Source: Lutibacter sp. HS1-25 (GTDB lineage: Bacteria > Bacteroidota > Bacteroidia > Flavobacteriales > Flavobacteriaceae). Taken from it: a stretch of 64,000 nucleotides of DNA. Position numbers and translations under genes: made by a program. This document shows, in pieces, positions 25,573 through 34,137 of this stretch. The notes under the pieces were generated by a model, which had not been told where the DNA came from, ran no database searches, and saw only the letters and a program-made list of their open reading frames with translations. Every line of letters starts with the position of its first letter. Position 1 is the stretch's first letter. The stretch covers positions 62,001 to 126,000 of the forward strand of contig NZ_RHLN01000003.1 in the NCBI RefSeq assembly GCF_004121075.1, written 5' to 3'.

Positions 25573-28419
25573 TTAATTGATATAATCTTCAATAGGATTG
25601 CAAGAACAAATTAAATTTCGATCTCCATAAGCATCATCAACTCTTCTAACTGATGGCCAAAATTTATTTTCTTTAATATATGGTAAAGGAAAAGCAGCTT
25701 GCTCACGTGTGTATGGGAAATTCCATTCATTAGCAGTTAACATTTCTTGTGTATGCGGTGCATTTTTTAAAGCACTATTTACATCGCCACTTTCCATAGC
25801 ATCAATTTCACCTTTTATGCTTATTAAAGCATCGCAAAAACGATCTAATTCTGCTTTGTTTTCACTTTCTGTAGGTTCAATCATAAGTGTTCCAGCTACT
25901 GGAAAAGAAACTGTTGGCGCGTGGTATCCGTAATCCATCAAACGTTTAGCAACATCTGTAACTTCAATACCCTTTGCTTTAAATTCTCTAAAATCTACAA
26001 TCATTTCATGTGCAGCAAAACCATTTTCTCCAGCATATAAAATTTTGTAATGTTTTTCTAAACGAGCTTTTACATAATTGGCATTTAAAATGGCATAAAT
26101 TGTAGCCTCTTTTAAGCCGTTTGTACCCAACATTTTAATATAGCTATATGAAATTAGCAATACCAATGCCGATCCCCAAGGTGCCGATGAAACAGCTGTA
26201 ATAGGAGTTGCTCCGCCAGTTGGAATGATTGGGTTTGAAGGTAAAAATGGAGCTAAATGTTCTACCACACAAATAGGGCCAACGCCAGGACCGCCACCTC
26301 CGTGAGGTATTGCAAATGTTTTGTGTAAGTTTAAATGACAAACGTCTGCTCCAATAGTTGCAGGATTTGTTAAACCCACCTGCGCATTCATATTGGCGCC
26401 ATCCATATATACTTGTCCGCCACGTTGGTGAATAATTTCAGTAATTTCTTTAATAGTACTTTCAAAAACACCGTGGGTAGATGGATAAGTAACCATTAAA
26501 CAAGCTAAATTATCTTTGTATAATTCGGCTTTTTCACGTAAATCTTCCACGTCAATATTTCCTTTTTCGGTAGATTTTGTTACTACAACTTCCATACCAG
26601 CCATAACTGCTGAAGCTGGGTTGGTACCGTGAGCCGAAGCCGGAATTAAACAAATATTTCTATGGTGATCGCCTTTAGATTCGTGGTAAGCTTTGATAAC
26701 CAACAAACCTGCATACTCGCCTTGCGCACCTGAATTTGGTTGTAAGGAAGTAGCATAAAAACCAGTAATTTCATTTAAAGCAGCTTCCAATCCTTTAAAA
26801 ACTTCTTGATAACCTTGTGCTTGTTCAACAGGTACAAATGGATGCATAACACCCCATTGTGGCCAGCTTAAAGGCAACATTTCAGTCGCTGCATTTAATT
26901 TCATAGTACAAGAACCCAAAGAAATCATTGAGTGGTTTAACGATAAATCTTTTCGTTCTAATTTTTTAATATAACGCATCATTTCAGTTTCTGAATGGTA
27001 GTTTTCAAAAACTTCATTGGTCATAAAAGTAGAGGTGCGTTTTAAATTTTCGGGTAAGTTATTTTCTTTAACTTCATTAAAAGAAATTGTATTTTTTCCT
27101 TCAGCAATGGCTAAAATTTCTAAAATTTCATTTACATCACTTAAAGTTGAAGTCTCGTTGATAGATATACTTACAAGTTTTGTTGATGGGTAATAAAAAT
27201 TAATACCTTTATTTTCTGCGATTTCTTTTACTGTTGAAGTGTTTGAAACTTCAATAGTTAAGGTATCAAAATAAGTACAGTTTAATTGTTTTAAGCCTAA
27301 TTTTAAAATTCCTTCATTTAAAGTAGTTGTTAAATTCTGAATTTTAGTTGCAATGTATTTTAAACCTTTTGGTCCGTGAAAAACACCGTACATACCAGCC
27401 ATAACAGCCAATAAAACTTGAGCGGTACAAATATTTGAAGTTGCTTTTTCACGTTTAATATGTTGTTCTCTGGTTTGTAAAGCCATACGCAAAGCACGGT
27501 TTCCGTCTTTATCTTGGGTTACACCAATAATTCTTCCAGGTAGTGTACGTTTGTAAATTTCTTTTGTAGCAAAATAACCTGCATGTGGACCTCCATATCC
27601 CATAGGAATTCCAAAACGTTGTGTAGTTCCTACAACAACATCGGCTCCCCATTCTCCAGGAGGAACTAAATTTGCCAAACTTAATAAATCGGCTGCAACG
27701 GCAATTTTAGCATCTACACTTTTTGCTTTTTCAACAAAAGCACTGTAATTATGAACCTGACCATTTTTTGATGGATATTGCAAAATTGCGCCATAAACAT
27801 TTTGGTTGAATTCAAATTTTTGGAAATCTCCAATAATCAACTCAATTCCTAAAGGAATGGCTCTGGTTTTTAAAACATCAATGGTTTGTGGTAATACTTC
27901 ATCAGAAACAAAAAACTGAACAGCATTTGCCTTTTTTTGTTCTTTAGTACGGTTGTTTAACAACATAGTCATTGCCTCACCAGCGGCAGTACCTTCGTCT
28001 AATAACGAAGCATTTGCCAACTCCATACCAGTAAGCTCGGTAACCATAGTTTGGTAATTTAACAAAGCCTCTAAACGACCTTGCGCAATTTCAGCTTGGT
28101 AAGGTGTGTAAGCAGTGTACCATCCCGGATTTTCTAAAATATTGCGTTGAATTACACCTGGCACTATGGTTGGATGGTATCCTAAACCGATATAATTTTT
28201 GAATAATTTATTTTTTGCGGCCAATGATTGAATATGACTCATGTATTCATATTCGCTCATAGCGATTGGTAAATTAAGATTGTTTTTTAGTCGAATATCT
28301 GCAGGAATGGTTTGGTCAATTAAAGTTTCTACTGATGAAACTCCAATTGTTTTTATCATTTCTTCAACCCCTTTCTCACGAGGTCCAACGTGTCTTAAAA
28401 CAAAAGAATCTGTTCTCAT
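25573..28419 (-). CDS. gcvP: Glycine dehydrogenase (decarboxylating), glycine cleavage P protein
   Basis: PLP-dependent P protein of the glycine cleavage system, which decarboxylates glycine and passes the aminomethyl group to the H-protein lipoyl arm. At 948 residues it is the fused homodimeric form, with an N-terminal P1-like half (FVLRHVGPREKGVEEM, GLGYHPTIVPGVIQRN) and a C-terminal P2-like half with the PLP-binding Lys (about 700) in HLNLHKTFAIPHGGGGPG. It stands alone: gcvT and gcvH are not adjacent, and I see no glycine-riboswitch-like leader in the short 5' region, only a simple promoter. Confidence 0.97.
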   Translation of the reverse strand: MRTDSFVLRHVGPREKGVEEMIKTIGVSSVETLIDQTIPADIRLKNNLNLPIAMSEYEYMSHIQSLAAKNKLFKNYIGLGYHPTIVPGVIQRNILENPGWYTAYTPYQAEIAQGRLEALLNYQTMVTELTGMELANASLLDEGTAAGEAMTMLLNNRTKEQKKANAVQFFVSDEVLPQTIDVLKTRAIPLGIELIIGDFQKFEFNQNVYGAILQYPSKNGQVHNYSAFVEKAKSVDAKIAVAADLLSLANLVPPGEWGADVVVGTTQRFGIPMGYGGPHAGYFATKEIYKRTLPGRIIGVTQDKDGNRALRMALQTREQHIKREKATSNICTAQVLLAVMAGMYGVFHGPKGLKYIATKIQNLTTTLNEGILKLGLKQLNCTYFDTLTIEVSNTSTVKEIAENKGINFYYPSTKLVSISINETSTLSDVNEILEILAIAEGKNTISFNEVKENNLPENLKRTSTFMTNEVFENYHSETEMMRYIKKLERKDLSLNHSMISLGSCTMKLNAATEMLPLSWPQWGVMHPFVPVEQAQGYQEVFKGLEAALNEITGFYATSLQPNSGAQGEYAGLLVIKAYHESKGDHHRNICLIPASAHGTNPASAVMAGMEVVVTKSTEKGNIDVEDLREKAELYKDNLACLMVTYPSTHGVFESTIKEITEIIHQRGGQVYMDGANMNAQVGLTNPATIGADVCHLNLHKTFAIPHGGGGPGVGPICVVEHLAPFLPSNPIIPTGGATPITAVSSAPWGSALVLLISYSYIKMLGTNGLKEATIYAILNANYVKARLEKHYKILYAGENGFAAHEMIVDFREFKAKGIEVTDVAKRLMDYGYHAPTVSFPVAGTLMIEPTESENKAELDRFCDALISIKGEIDAMESGDVNSALKNAPHTQEMLTANEWNFPYTREQAAFPLPYIKENKFWPSVRRVDDAYGDRNLICSCNPIEDYIN

Positions 28420-28451
28420 TTAGTGTAATTAGTAGGTGAATTTTAGGTTGA

Positions 28452-28480
28452 CAAAAATACGTAAAATACAAGTATTCAAA
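28452..28480 (-). promoter_or_regulatory. Promoter of gcvP
   Basis: Minus strand: TTTG (28480-28477), 17 nt, TATTTTTG (28459-28452), about 33 nt before the gcvP ATG. It is a full two-box match to the Bacteroidota consensus, with spacing at the short end. Confidence 0.65.
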
Positions 28481-28523
28481 TACTATTTTTATTACATATT
28501 GTAATATTTTGTTAACCATTTTA

Positions 28524-28552
28524 TTTGTTCGTTGGTCAATTGGCTACATTTG
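28524..28552 (+). promoter_or_regulatory. Promoter of the UbiA-like gene, implying a leaderless start
   Basis: TTTG (28524-28527), 17 nt, TACATTTG (28545-28552). The first in-frame ATG of the downstream gene is at 28557, only four bases after the box, about where transcription should begin. Confidence 0.6.
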
Positions 28553-28556
28553 CCAA

Positions 28557-29393
28557 ATGCAATTTTTACAAAAAATAAAAGACTTTTATATTTTTAGCAA
28601 TATCCATGTTGCTTTGGCTGGGTTTTGTATGGCTAAAATTTCTTTGTTGAAATTTGAAAACTCATCTTATAAAATGCCTGTTTTTATTGCATTATCAATC
28701 GTTGTTTCTTACAATTTTATTCGGTTTTATGAAATTAAAACAAGTAGGTTAATTTGGTTGAAAACATGGTTTTATGAATTTAAAAAAAGTTTGATTGTTT
28801 TATCGGCTTTTTCAACTCTAGGGATATGGTATATTTTGGGTTTTACCAATTTTAACTTTAATTCGCTTATTATATTGATTCCGTTTGCATTGATAACTTT
28901 TTTTTATGTTGTTCCTGTTTATAAAAATGAGAAAATTGAAGTTTCTTTTAGAAATTTTCCATCCATAAAAATTTTTAGCATTGCAATTTCTTGGGCAGCT
29001 ATTTGTGTATTATTTGCTTTGGATGAAGCGAATATTGCACTAGATAAAAATGTTTGGATTGAATTTGTACAACGTTTTTTTATTTTAATTGCCATTACAC
29101 TTCCTTTTGATATTAGAGATGTAAATTACGATTCTAAAAAACTAAAAACTTTACCGCATGTTTTAGGCGTTAAAACATCAAAACAATTTGGGTTAATTTT
29201 GTTAATAATATTTGTATTGTTAACTTTTTTTAAAGAAAATTATTTAATTTCTGAAGTTTATATAAATATTATTGTTTCAATAATTACAGGTTGTTTTTTA
29301 TGGTTTTCATCTGCTGAAAAATCGAGATATTATACAAGTTTTTGGGTGGAAGCGATTCCTGTTTTTTGGTTGTTTTTAATTGTGTTATTTTAG
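28557..29393 (+). CDS. UbiA-like polytopic membrane protein
   Basis: A 278-residue protein with about eight hydrophobic segments. The segment LPFDIRDVNYDSKKLKTLPHVLGVKTSKQFG resembles the second Asp-rich motif (DxxD...) of UbiA prenyltransferases, including the following TLP.xLG, but the first motif (NDxxDxxxD) is not recognisable near NFIRFYEI. It is probably a divergent UbiA-superfamily member whose catalytic competence is doubtful. The longer reading frame, from TTG 28509, would start inside the promoter, so ATG 28557 is preferred. The methyltransferase ATG lies four bases past its stop, suggesting a two-gene operon; a link to isoprenoid quinone or lipid metabolism is speculative. Confidence 0.68.
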   Translation: MQFLQKIKDFYIFSNIHVALAGFCMAKISLLKFENSSYKMPVFIALSIVVSYNFIRFYEIKTSRLIWLKTWFYEFKKSLIVLSAFSTLGIWYILGFTNFNFNSLIILIPFALITFFYVVPVYKNEKIEVSFRNFPSIKIFSIAISWAAICVLFALDEANIALDKNVWIEFVQRFFILIAITLPFDIRDVNYDSKKLKTLPHVLGVKTSKQFGLILLIIFVLLTFFKENYLISEVYINIIVSIITGCFLWFSSAEKSRYYTSFWVEAIPVFWLFLIVLF

Positions 29394-29397
29394 TGAA

Positions 29398-30204
29398 ATG
29401 GAAAAGTTTAAAAAATATTTTGAAGTAAATAAAGAAACTTGGAATAAAAAAGTGGGTATCCACACCAAATCTGAGTTTTATGATATTGAAGGATTTTTAA
29501 AAGGAAAAACTTCATTAAATGCTTATGAATTAAGTGAAGTAGGTCATGTTGAAGGAAAAAAATTATTGCATTTACAGTGTCATTTTGGACAAGATACTTT
29601 AAGTTGGAGTAGGTTGGGAGCCAAATGTACGGGTATAGATATTTCTAATGAAGGTATTGCAGAGGCTCAAAAATTAAATAAAACTTTGGGATTAGATGCA
29701 ACTTTTATTGAAAGTAATTTATATGAAGTTCCAGAAAAAGTAAAAGGTAAGTTTGATATTGTTTTTACATCGTATGGTGTAATTGGCTGGTTACCCGATT
29801 TAAAAACTTGGGGAGAAATAATTGCCTCAAAATTAAAAAAAGGTGGTGTGTTTTATATGATTGAATTTCATCCAATTGTTTGGATGTTCGATTTTTTACA
29901 AACGCCACCAAAATTAACCTATCCATATTTTAACAAAGAGGTAATTTATGAAGAATATCAAGGGACTTATACAAATAATGATGCTGATATTACAAGTAAA
30001 GAATATGGCTGGAACCATGGTTTGGGTGAAGTTGTTTCGGCTTTAACCAGTGCAGGTTTGCAAATAGAATTTTTAAACGAATTTGAAAAATCGCCATACA
30101 ATAGTTTTCCGGATATGGAAAAAACAAATGATGGCTTGTTTGTTTTAAAAGAAAACCAACGCATGTTTCCTTTGTTGTATTCTATTAGAGCTATTAAAAA
30201 ATAA
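29398..30204 (+). CDS. Class I SAM-dependent methyltransferase
   Basis: A 268-residue Rossmann-fold methyltransferase. SAM-binding motif I is KLLHLQCHFGQDTLSWSRLGAKCTGIDIS, followed by the motif II/post region DIVFTSYGVIGWLPDLKTW and motif III LKKGGVFYMIEFHP. The HLQCHFGQDT form is typical of a group annotated only as class I methyltransferases. The substrate is unknown. ATG 29398 was chosen; the longer frame starts at a TTG inside the upstream gene. It ends 2 nt before a strong bidirectional terminator. Confidence 0.85.
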   Translation: MEKFKKYFEVNKETWNKKVGIHTKSEFYDIEGFLKGKTSLNAYELSEVGHVEGKKLLHLQCHFGQDTLSWSRLGAKCTGIDISNEGIAEAQKLNKTLGLDATFIESNLYEVPEKVKGKFDIVFTSYGVIGWLPDLKTWGEIIASKLKKGGVFYMIEFHPIVWMFDFLQTPPKLTYPYFNKEVIYEEYQGTYTNNDADITSKEYGWNHGLGEVVSALTSAGLQIEFLNEFEKSPYNSFPDMEKTNDGLFVLKENQRMFPLLYSIRAIKK

Positions 30205-30234
30205 AAAAGGCTTCCAAATTTGGAAGCCTTTTTT
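30203..30234. terminator. Bidirectional terminator (perfect palindrome)
   Basis: A 32-bp perfect palindrome centred on AAATTT, with GGCTTCC/GGAAGCC arms and A/T-run flanks. It sits between convergent genes (methyltransferase on plus, DUF164 protein on minus) and should terminate both. Confidence 0.93.
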
Positions 30235-30255
30235 ATATAAATATTTGATAAGCAA

Positions 30256-31032
30256 TTATTTGCTTAACATTCTTTCGATTTTTTCTCTTTCTTCGTCTGC
30301 TAAAGCACCGTCAACTAAAATACGTCCACTATGCTCATCTGTAATAATTTTTTTACGACTCGCAATTTCAACTTGTCTTTGTGGTGGAATCGTAAAGAAT
30401 GAACCTCCTGAAGCACCTCTATCAATTGCAACTACAGCCAAACCATTTTTTACAGTAGATCTAATTCTCTTATAAGCAACTAATAAATGATCATCAATTA
30501 AATCAGCGTATTCTGCAGATTTCTCAAGTAATAAAGCTTCTTCTTTAGCTGTATCACCCATAATATCATTTAATTCTGCAACTTTGTGTTTTAAAGCTTC
30601 TTGTTGAGTAGCAATGTTTGCTTTTGTTGAAGCAATTACTTCATTTTTTTGCTCAATTTTAGCTTTAAATTCTCTAATTCTTTTTTCAGCCAATTCAACT
30701 TCTAATTCTTGGTATTCAGTTTCTTTACTGATTGAATTAAATTCTCTGTTATTGCGAACATTTTTTTGTTGTTCAGCGTATTTTTTAATCAAAGCTTTAG
30801 CGTCTTCAATAACTGCTTTTTTTGCTGTAATTTCACCTTTTAGGCTAACAACATCTTCATCTAAATTGGCAAGTCTTTTATTTAAACCTACTATTTCATC
30901 TTCTAAGTCTTCAATTTCTAAAGGCAATTCACCTCTAACACTTTTAATTTCATCTACTCTTGAATCAATTAATTGTAAATCGTACAATGCTCTTAATTTT
31001 TCTTCAACAGTAACTTCTTTCTTTTTAGACAT
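30256..31032 (-). CDS. DUF164 (zf-RING_7-like) coiled-coil protein without zinc ligands
   Basis: A 258-residue protein: residues about 10-180 form a long charged coiled-coil hairpin, and the C-terminal about 60 residues align with the C4 zinc-ribbon of the DUF164 family (GGSFFTIPPQRQVEIASRKKIITDEHSGRILVD). In family members known to me the two pairs read CGGC and CEYC; here they are SGGS and DEHS, and the whole protein has no cysteine, so zinc cannot be bound in the usual way. The family is proposed to bind nucleic acids; function is unproven. It lies 2 nt after the Nif3-like gene in the same transcript, an association conserved in many bacteria. Confidence 0.85.
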   Translation of the reverse strand: MSKKKEVTVEEKLRALYDLQLIDSRVDEIKSVRGELPLEIEDLEDEIVGLNKRLANLDEDVVSLKGEITAKKAVIEDAKALIKKYAEQQKNVRNNREFNSISKETEYQELEVELAEKRIREFKAKIEQKNEVIASTKANIATQQEALKHKVAELNDIMGDTAKEEALLLEKSAEYADLIDDHLLVAYKRIRSTVKNGLAVVAIDRGASGGSFFTIPPQRQVEIASRKKIITDEHSGRILVDGALADEEREKIERMLSK

Positions 31033-31034
31033 AT

Positions 31035-32132
31035 TTATAAGTAATAAATTGGATTCGTGTTTTTTTGTGATAAAATGATTGCAAAATTAGGAAATTTTTT
31101 TGTAAGAATATCAACTAAAATATTTTTTGTGAATTGTTCACTCTCATAATGACCAATATCTGCAATAATTAATTTGTTTTCGGCCTTGTAAAACTCATGA
31201 TATTTAATATCTGATGTAATATAAATATCGGCTCCTTTTGCAATTGCATTGTTAATGGCAAAACTTCCAGAACCGCCTAAAACAGCTACTTTTTTTATTG
31301 GTTTTCCTAGCAATTGTGAGTGTCTAATGCCTTTTGCGTTCATGGTGTTTTTTACAAAATTAAGAAAGTCAATTTCCTCCATTTCTTTAGTCAATTCGCC
31401 AATCATTCCTAAGCCAATTTCTTGGTGAATATTTTCTAAATTAACAATGTCATAGGCAACTTCTTCATAAGGATGTGACTTAAAAAGCGCAGAAAGTATG
31501 TTTTGTTGCTGGTGTTTTTCAAAAATTACGCTTATAAAAGTTTCATTTTCGGTGTGTAAATTTCCTTTTTCGCCAATTACTGGATTTGAATTTTCATTGC
31601 CTTTGTAAGTACCAAATCCATCGGTATTAAAACTACAACAATCGTAATTTCCAATGTTACCAGCTCCAGCTTCAAACAATGCCAATCGCACAGATTCGGC
31701 ATTTTTTGTAGGCACATAGGTTGTTAATTTTTTGATGGTATTTTTTTGCGGAATCAATATTTTTTTATTTTCCAAGCCCAATATTTCACAAATTTTTGCA
31801 TTTACCCCCACAAAACTATTGTCAAGTGCAGTATGCATAGCATAAATGGCAATGTTATTTTTAATGGCTTTTAAAACCACACGTTCTACATAGTTTTTAC
31901 CATTCAATTTTTTTAAACCCGAAAATATAATAGGATGAAAGCTAACAATTAGGTTACATTTTTTTTCAATAGCCTCATCAACAATGTTTTCTAAAGTGTC
32001 TAACGAAACTAAAACGCCTGTAACTTCAGTTTTAAAATCACCAATTAACAAGCCAACATTGTCAAAATCTTCAGCATAATTTAAAGGTGCAATTTTTTCA
32101 ATGCAATTGGTTATGTCTTTAATTTTTATCAT
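31035..32132 (-). CDS. Nif3-like dinuclear metal centre protein (DUF34)
   Basis: A 365-residue member of the Nif3/YbgI family. Metal-binding segments are visible: VSFHPIIFSGLKKL and AMHTALDN in the N-terminal half, and IADIGHYESEQ in the C-terminal half. Between them is the inserted PII/CutA-like domain (about residues 125-235; TYVPTKNAESVRLALFEAGAGNIGNYDCCSF) found in the long form of the family. The biochemical role is unsettled; GTP cyclohydrolase I type 2 is a common but doubtful annotation. It is cotranscribed with the DUF164 gene and divergent from lpxK. Confidence 0.9.
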   Translation of the reverse strand: MIKIKDITNCIEKIAPLNYAEDFDNVGLLIGDFKTEVTGVLVSLDTLENIVDEAIEKKCNLIVSFHPIIFSGLKKLNGKNYVERVVLKAIKNNIAIYAMHTALDNSFVGVNAKICEILGLENKKILIPQKNTIKKLTTYVPTKNAESVRLALFEAGAGNIGNYDCCSFNTDGFGTYKGNENSNPVIGEKGNLHTENETFISVIFEKHQQQNILSALFKSHPYEEVAYDIVNLENIHQEIGLGMIGELTKEMEEIDFLNFVKNTMNAKGIRHSQLLGKPIKKVAVLGGSGSFAINNAIAKGADIYITSDIKYHEFYKAENKLIIADIGHYESEQFTKNILVDILTKKFPNFAIILSQKNTNPIYYL

Positions 32133-32152
32133 AATAATTCAAATTGTACAAA

Positions 32153-32160
32153 CAAATATA
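32153..32160 (-). promoter_or_regulatory. -7 element of the Nif3-like/DUF164 operon
   Basis: The minus strand reads TATATTTG, a perfect TAnnTTTG, 20 nt before the ATG. No TTTG was found at the -33 position. Confidence 0.5.
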
Positions 32161-32214
32161 ATTTTTACACATGAAAGTTAAACCTTTTAAATAGAAATAT
32201 TCTGATTTGTTTTG

Positions 32215-32222
32215 TAATTTTG
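32215..32222 (+). promoter_or_regulatory. -7 element of lpxK
   Basis: TAATTTTG fits TAnnTTTG and ends six bases before the GTG at 32229, so the mRNA may start at or very near the start codon. The -33 box is weak. Confidence 0.5.
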
Positions 32223-32228
32223 CATTTG

Positions 32229-33266
32229 GTGAATTTTCTAAGAAAAATAGCGTTTCCATTTAGTTTATTGTATGGTTTAATTACTTTTTTGCGTAATTAT
32301 TTGTACAATGTTAACGTATTTAAATCAACCAAATTTAAAACACCAACCATTGTAGTTGGTAATTTAAGTGTTGGTGGTACAGGAAAAACACCTCAAATAG
32401 AATATTTAATTCGTTTGTTGCAAAATAACTATAAAGTTGCTGTTTTAAGCAGAGGATATAAACGAAAAAGTGAAGGATTTGTTTTGGCTGAAACAGGTGT
32501 AAATGCTGAAATTATTGGCGATGAACCTTTTCAGTATTTTCAAAAATTTCCAAATATTATTGTTTGTGTGGATGCAGATAGAACCAACGGCATTCAGCAA
32601 TTGGAAAAAATGCAAAATCCACCCGATGTAATTTTGTTAGACGATGCTTTTCAGCATAGAAAAGTGCAAGGCGGATTTAATATTTTATTAACATCGTACA
32701 ATGATTTGTATGTTGATGATTGTATGTTGCCAACAGGTAATTTGCGCGAAAATAAATGGGGAGCCAAACGTGCACAGACTATTATTGTGACAAAATGCCC
32801 AAACAATCTTTTAGCTGAAGCACAGGAAAAAGTAGTGTCAAAGTTAAATGTAAACCAAAAGCAACCTGTTTTTTTTACGACAATTGCTTATTATGAAACG
32901 TTGAAAGGTATTGATGAAGTTTATTTAGAAAACCTAAATGATACGGAATTGCTTTTAATTACGGGAATTGCAAATCCAGCACCTTTGTTAAATTATTTGA
33001 ATGAAAAACAACTGAAATTTAAACATTTAAAATTCCCAGATCATTACGATTTTAAAGCTGCTGATATCGAAATGATAAAGTTAAATTTTGAAGCATTAAC
33101 TTCTTCAAAAAAAATGATTTTAACAACAGAGAAAGATTATGTTCGTATCTTTGATAAGGTAAAAAACATACATTATATTTCAATAAAAACAACATTTATA
33201 AATCGTGAAAACGATTTTAATAAACTTATAAAAAATTATGTGGAACAAAGTTCAGGAAACCGTTAA
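32229..33266 (+). CDS. lpxK: Tetraacyldisaccharide 4'-kinase
   Basis: Inner-membrane kinase that phosphorylates the 4' position of the tetraacyl-disaccharide to give lipid IVA. The P-loop is GNLSVGGTGKTPQIEYL; other conserved parts are VLSRGYKRKSEGF, GDEPFQYFQKFP, VILLDDAFQHRKV (catalytic Asp and His) and LPTGNLRE. The start chosen is GTG 32229, giving MNFLRKIAFPFSLLYGLI, a membrane-anchoring helix like that of other LpxK proteins; TTG 32220 is in frame but overlaps the promoter box. The 3' end overlaps the next gene by 29 nt. Confidence 0.94.
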   Translation: MNFLRKIAFPFSLLYGLITFLRNYLYNVNVFKSTKFKTPTIVVGNLSVGGTGKTPQIEYLIRLLQNNYKVAVLSRGYKRKSEGFVLAETGVNAEIIGDEPFQYFQKFPNIIVCVDADRTNGIQQLEKMQNPPDVILLDDAFQHRKVQGGFNILLTSYNDLYVDDCMLPTGNLRENKWGAKRAQTIIVTKCPNNLLAEAQEKVVSKLNVNQKQPVFFTTIAYYETLKGIDEVYLENLNDTELLLITGIANPAPLLNYLNEKQLKFKHLKFPDHYDFKAADIEMIKLNFEALTSSKKMILTTEKDYVRIFDKVKNIHYISIKTTFINRENDFNKLIKNYVEQSSGNR

Positions 33267-34047
33267 ATTTCTTCAAGAAAAAGGAATTACAACACCAGAT
33301 TATGGAATTATTTTAGGTACTGGTTTGGGTAATTTGGTTGAAAAAATCTCAATTGAAATTGCTATTTCGTATGCCGATATTCCAAATTTTCCGGTTTCAA
33401 CAGTGCAAGGGCATTCAGGAGAATTGATTTTTGGTACTTTAGGAGGAAAAAAAGTGGTAGCAATGCGTGGTCGTTTTCATTATTATGAAGGTTGGACTAT
33501 GGAGCAAACTGTTTTTCCTGTACGTGTAATGAAATATTTAGGTGTTGAAAAGTTAATTGTTTCAAACGCATCAGGAGGCGTAAATCCAGCTTTTAAAGTG
33601 GGTGATATTATGATTATTACAGATCATATTAATATGATGCCAGCGCATCCTTTACACGGTAAAAATGATGAGCGTTTTGGTCCAAGATTTGTTGATATGC
33701 ACGAAGCTTATTGTAAAAAAATGATTGCTAAAATGGAAATGATTGCTGAAAAATCAAATGTTTCTATTCAGAAAGGAATTTATTTAGCCCTACAAGGTCC
33801 TACTTTTGAAACGCCTGCAGAATATAAAATGGTTAAAATCTTAGGTGCAGATTGTGTAGGAATGTCTACAGTACCTGAAGTAATTGTAGCCAAACATATG
33901 GGAATGACTTGCTTTGGTTTATCCGTAATAACCGATTTAGGTATTGAAGGTATTGTTGAATCTGTATCTCACGAAGAAGTGCAGGAAGTAGCTAAAAAGT
34001 CTGAAAAAGTTTTAGGTGAATTGGTTGAAGCGTTTGTACAACAATAG
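33238..34047 (+). CDS. punA: Purine-nucleoside phosphorylase
   Basis: Trimeric-type PNP (inosine/guanosine-specific family), 269 residues, which splits purine nucleosides with phosphate. Conserved sites: IILGTGLGNL, VQGHSGELIFG, the phosphate/ribose loops RGRFHYYEGW and VSNASGGVNP, the purine pocket region ALQGPTFETPAEYKM with GADCVGMSTVPEV, and SVITDLGIEG. Its start lies inside lpxK (29-nt overlap in another frame), so translation is probably coupled. No terminator hairpin follows; instead there is a short tandem repeat before the convergent gene. Confidence 0.95.
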   Translation: MWNKVQETVKFLQEKGITTPDYGIILGTGLGNLVEKISIEIAISYADIPNFPVSTVQGHSGELIFGTLGGKKVVAMRGRFHYYEGWTMEQTVFPVRVMKYLGVEKLIVSNASGGVNPAFKVGDIMIITDHINMMPAHPLHGKNDERFGPRFVDMHEAYCKKMIAKMEMIAEKSNVSIQKGIYLALQGPTFETPAEYKMVKILGADCVGMSTVPEVIVAKHMGMTCFGLSVITDLGIEGIVESVSHEEVQEVAKKSEKVLGELVEAFVQQ

Positions 34048-34068
34048 TTTTTTAACATAGAAGCGATG

Positions 34069-34126
34069 GTCAAAAGCAAAAGTCAAAAGTCAAAAGTTTA
34101 AAGTCAAAAAGTCAAAAAGTCAAAAG
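34069..34126. repeat. Short tandem repeat of (A)GTCAAAA
   Basis: Six exact GTCAAAA copies (beginning at 34069, 34082, 34089, 34103, 34111 and 34119) plus one degenerate copy (GTTTAAA at 34096) fill the space between the convergent punA and E1 genes. Copy spacing of 7, 8 or 14 nt suggests slippage-driven growth. Confidence 0.85.
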
Positions 34127-34137
34127 CTACAGTTTAT

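Noticed and set aside
34069-34126. Possible CRISPR-like array
   Set aside because: The units are 7-8 bp without spacers of constant length, and no cas genes are near; it is a simple tandem repeat.
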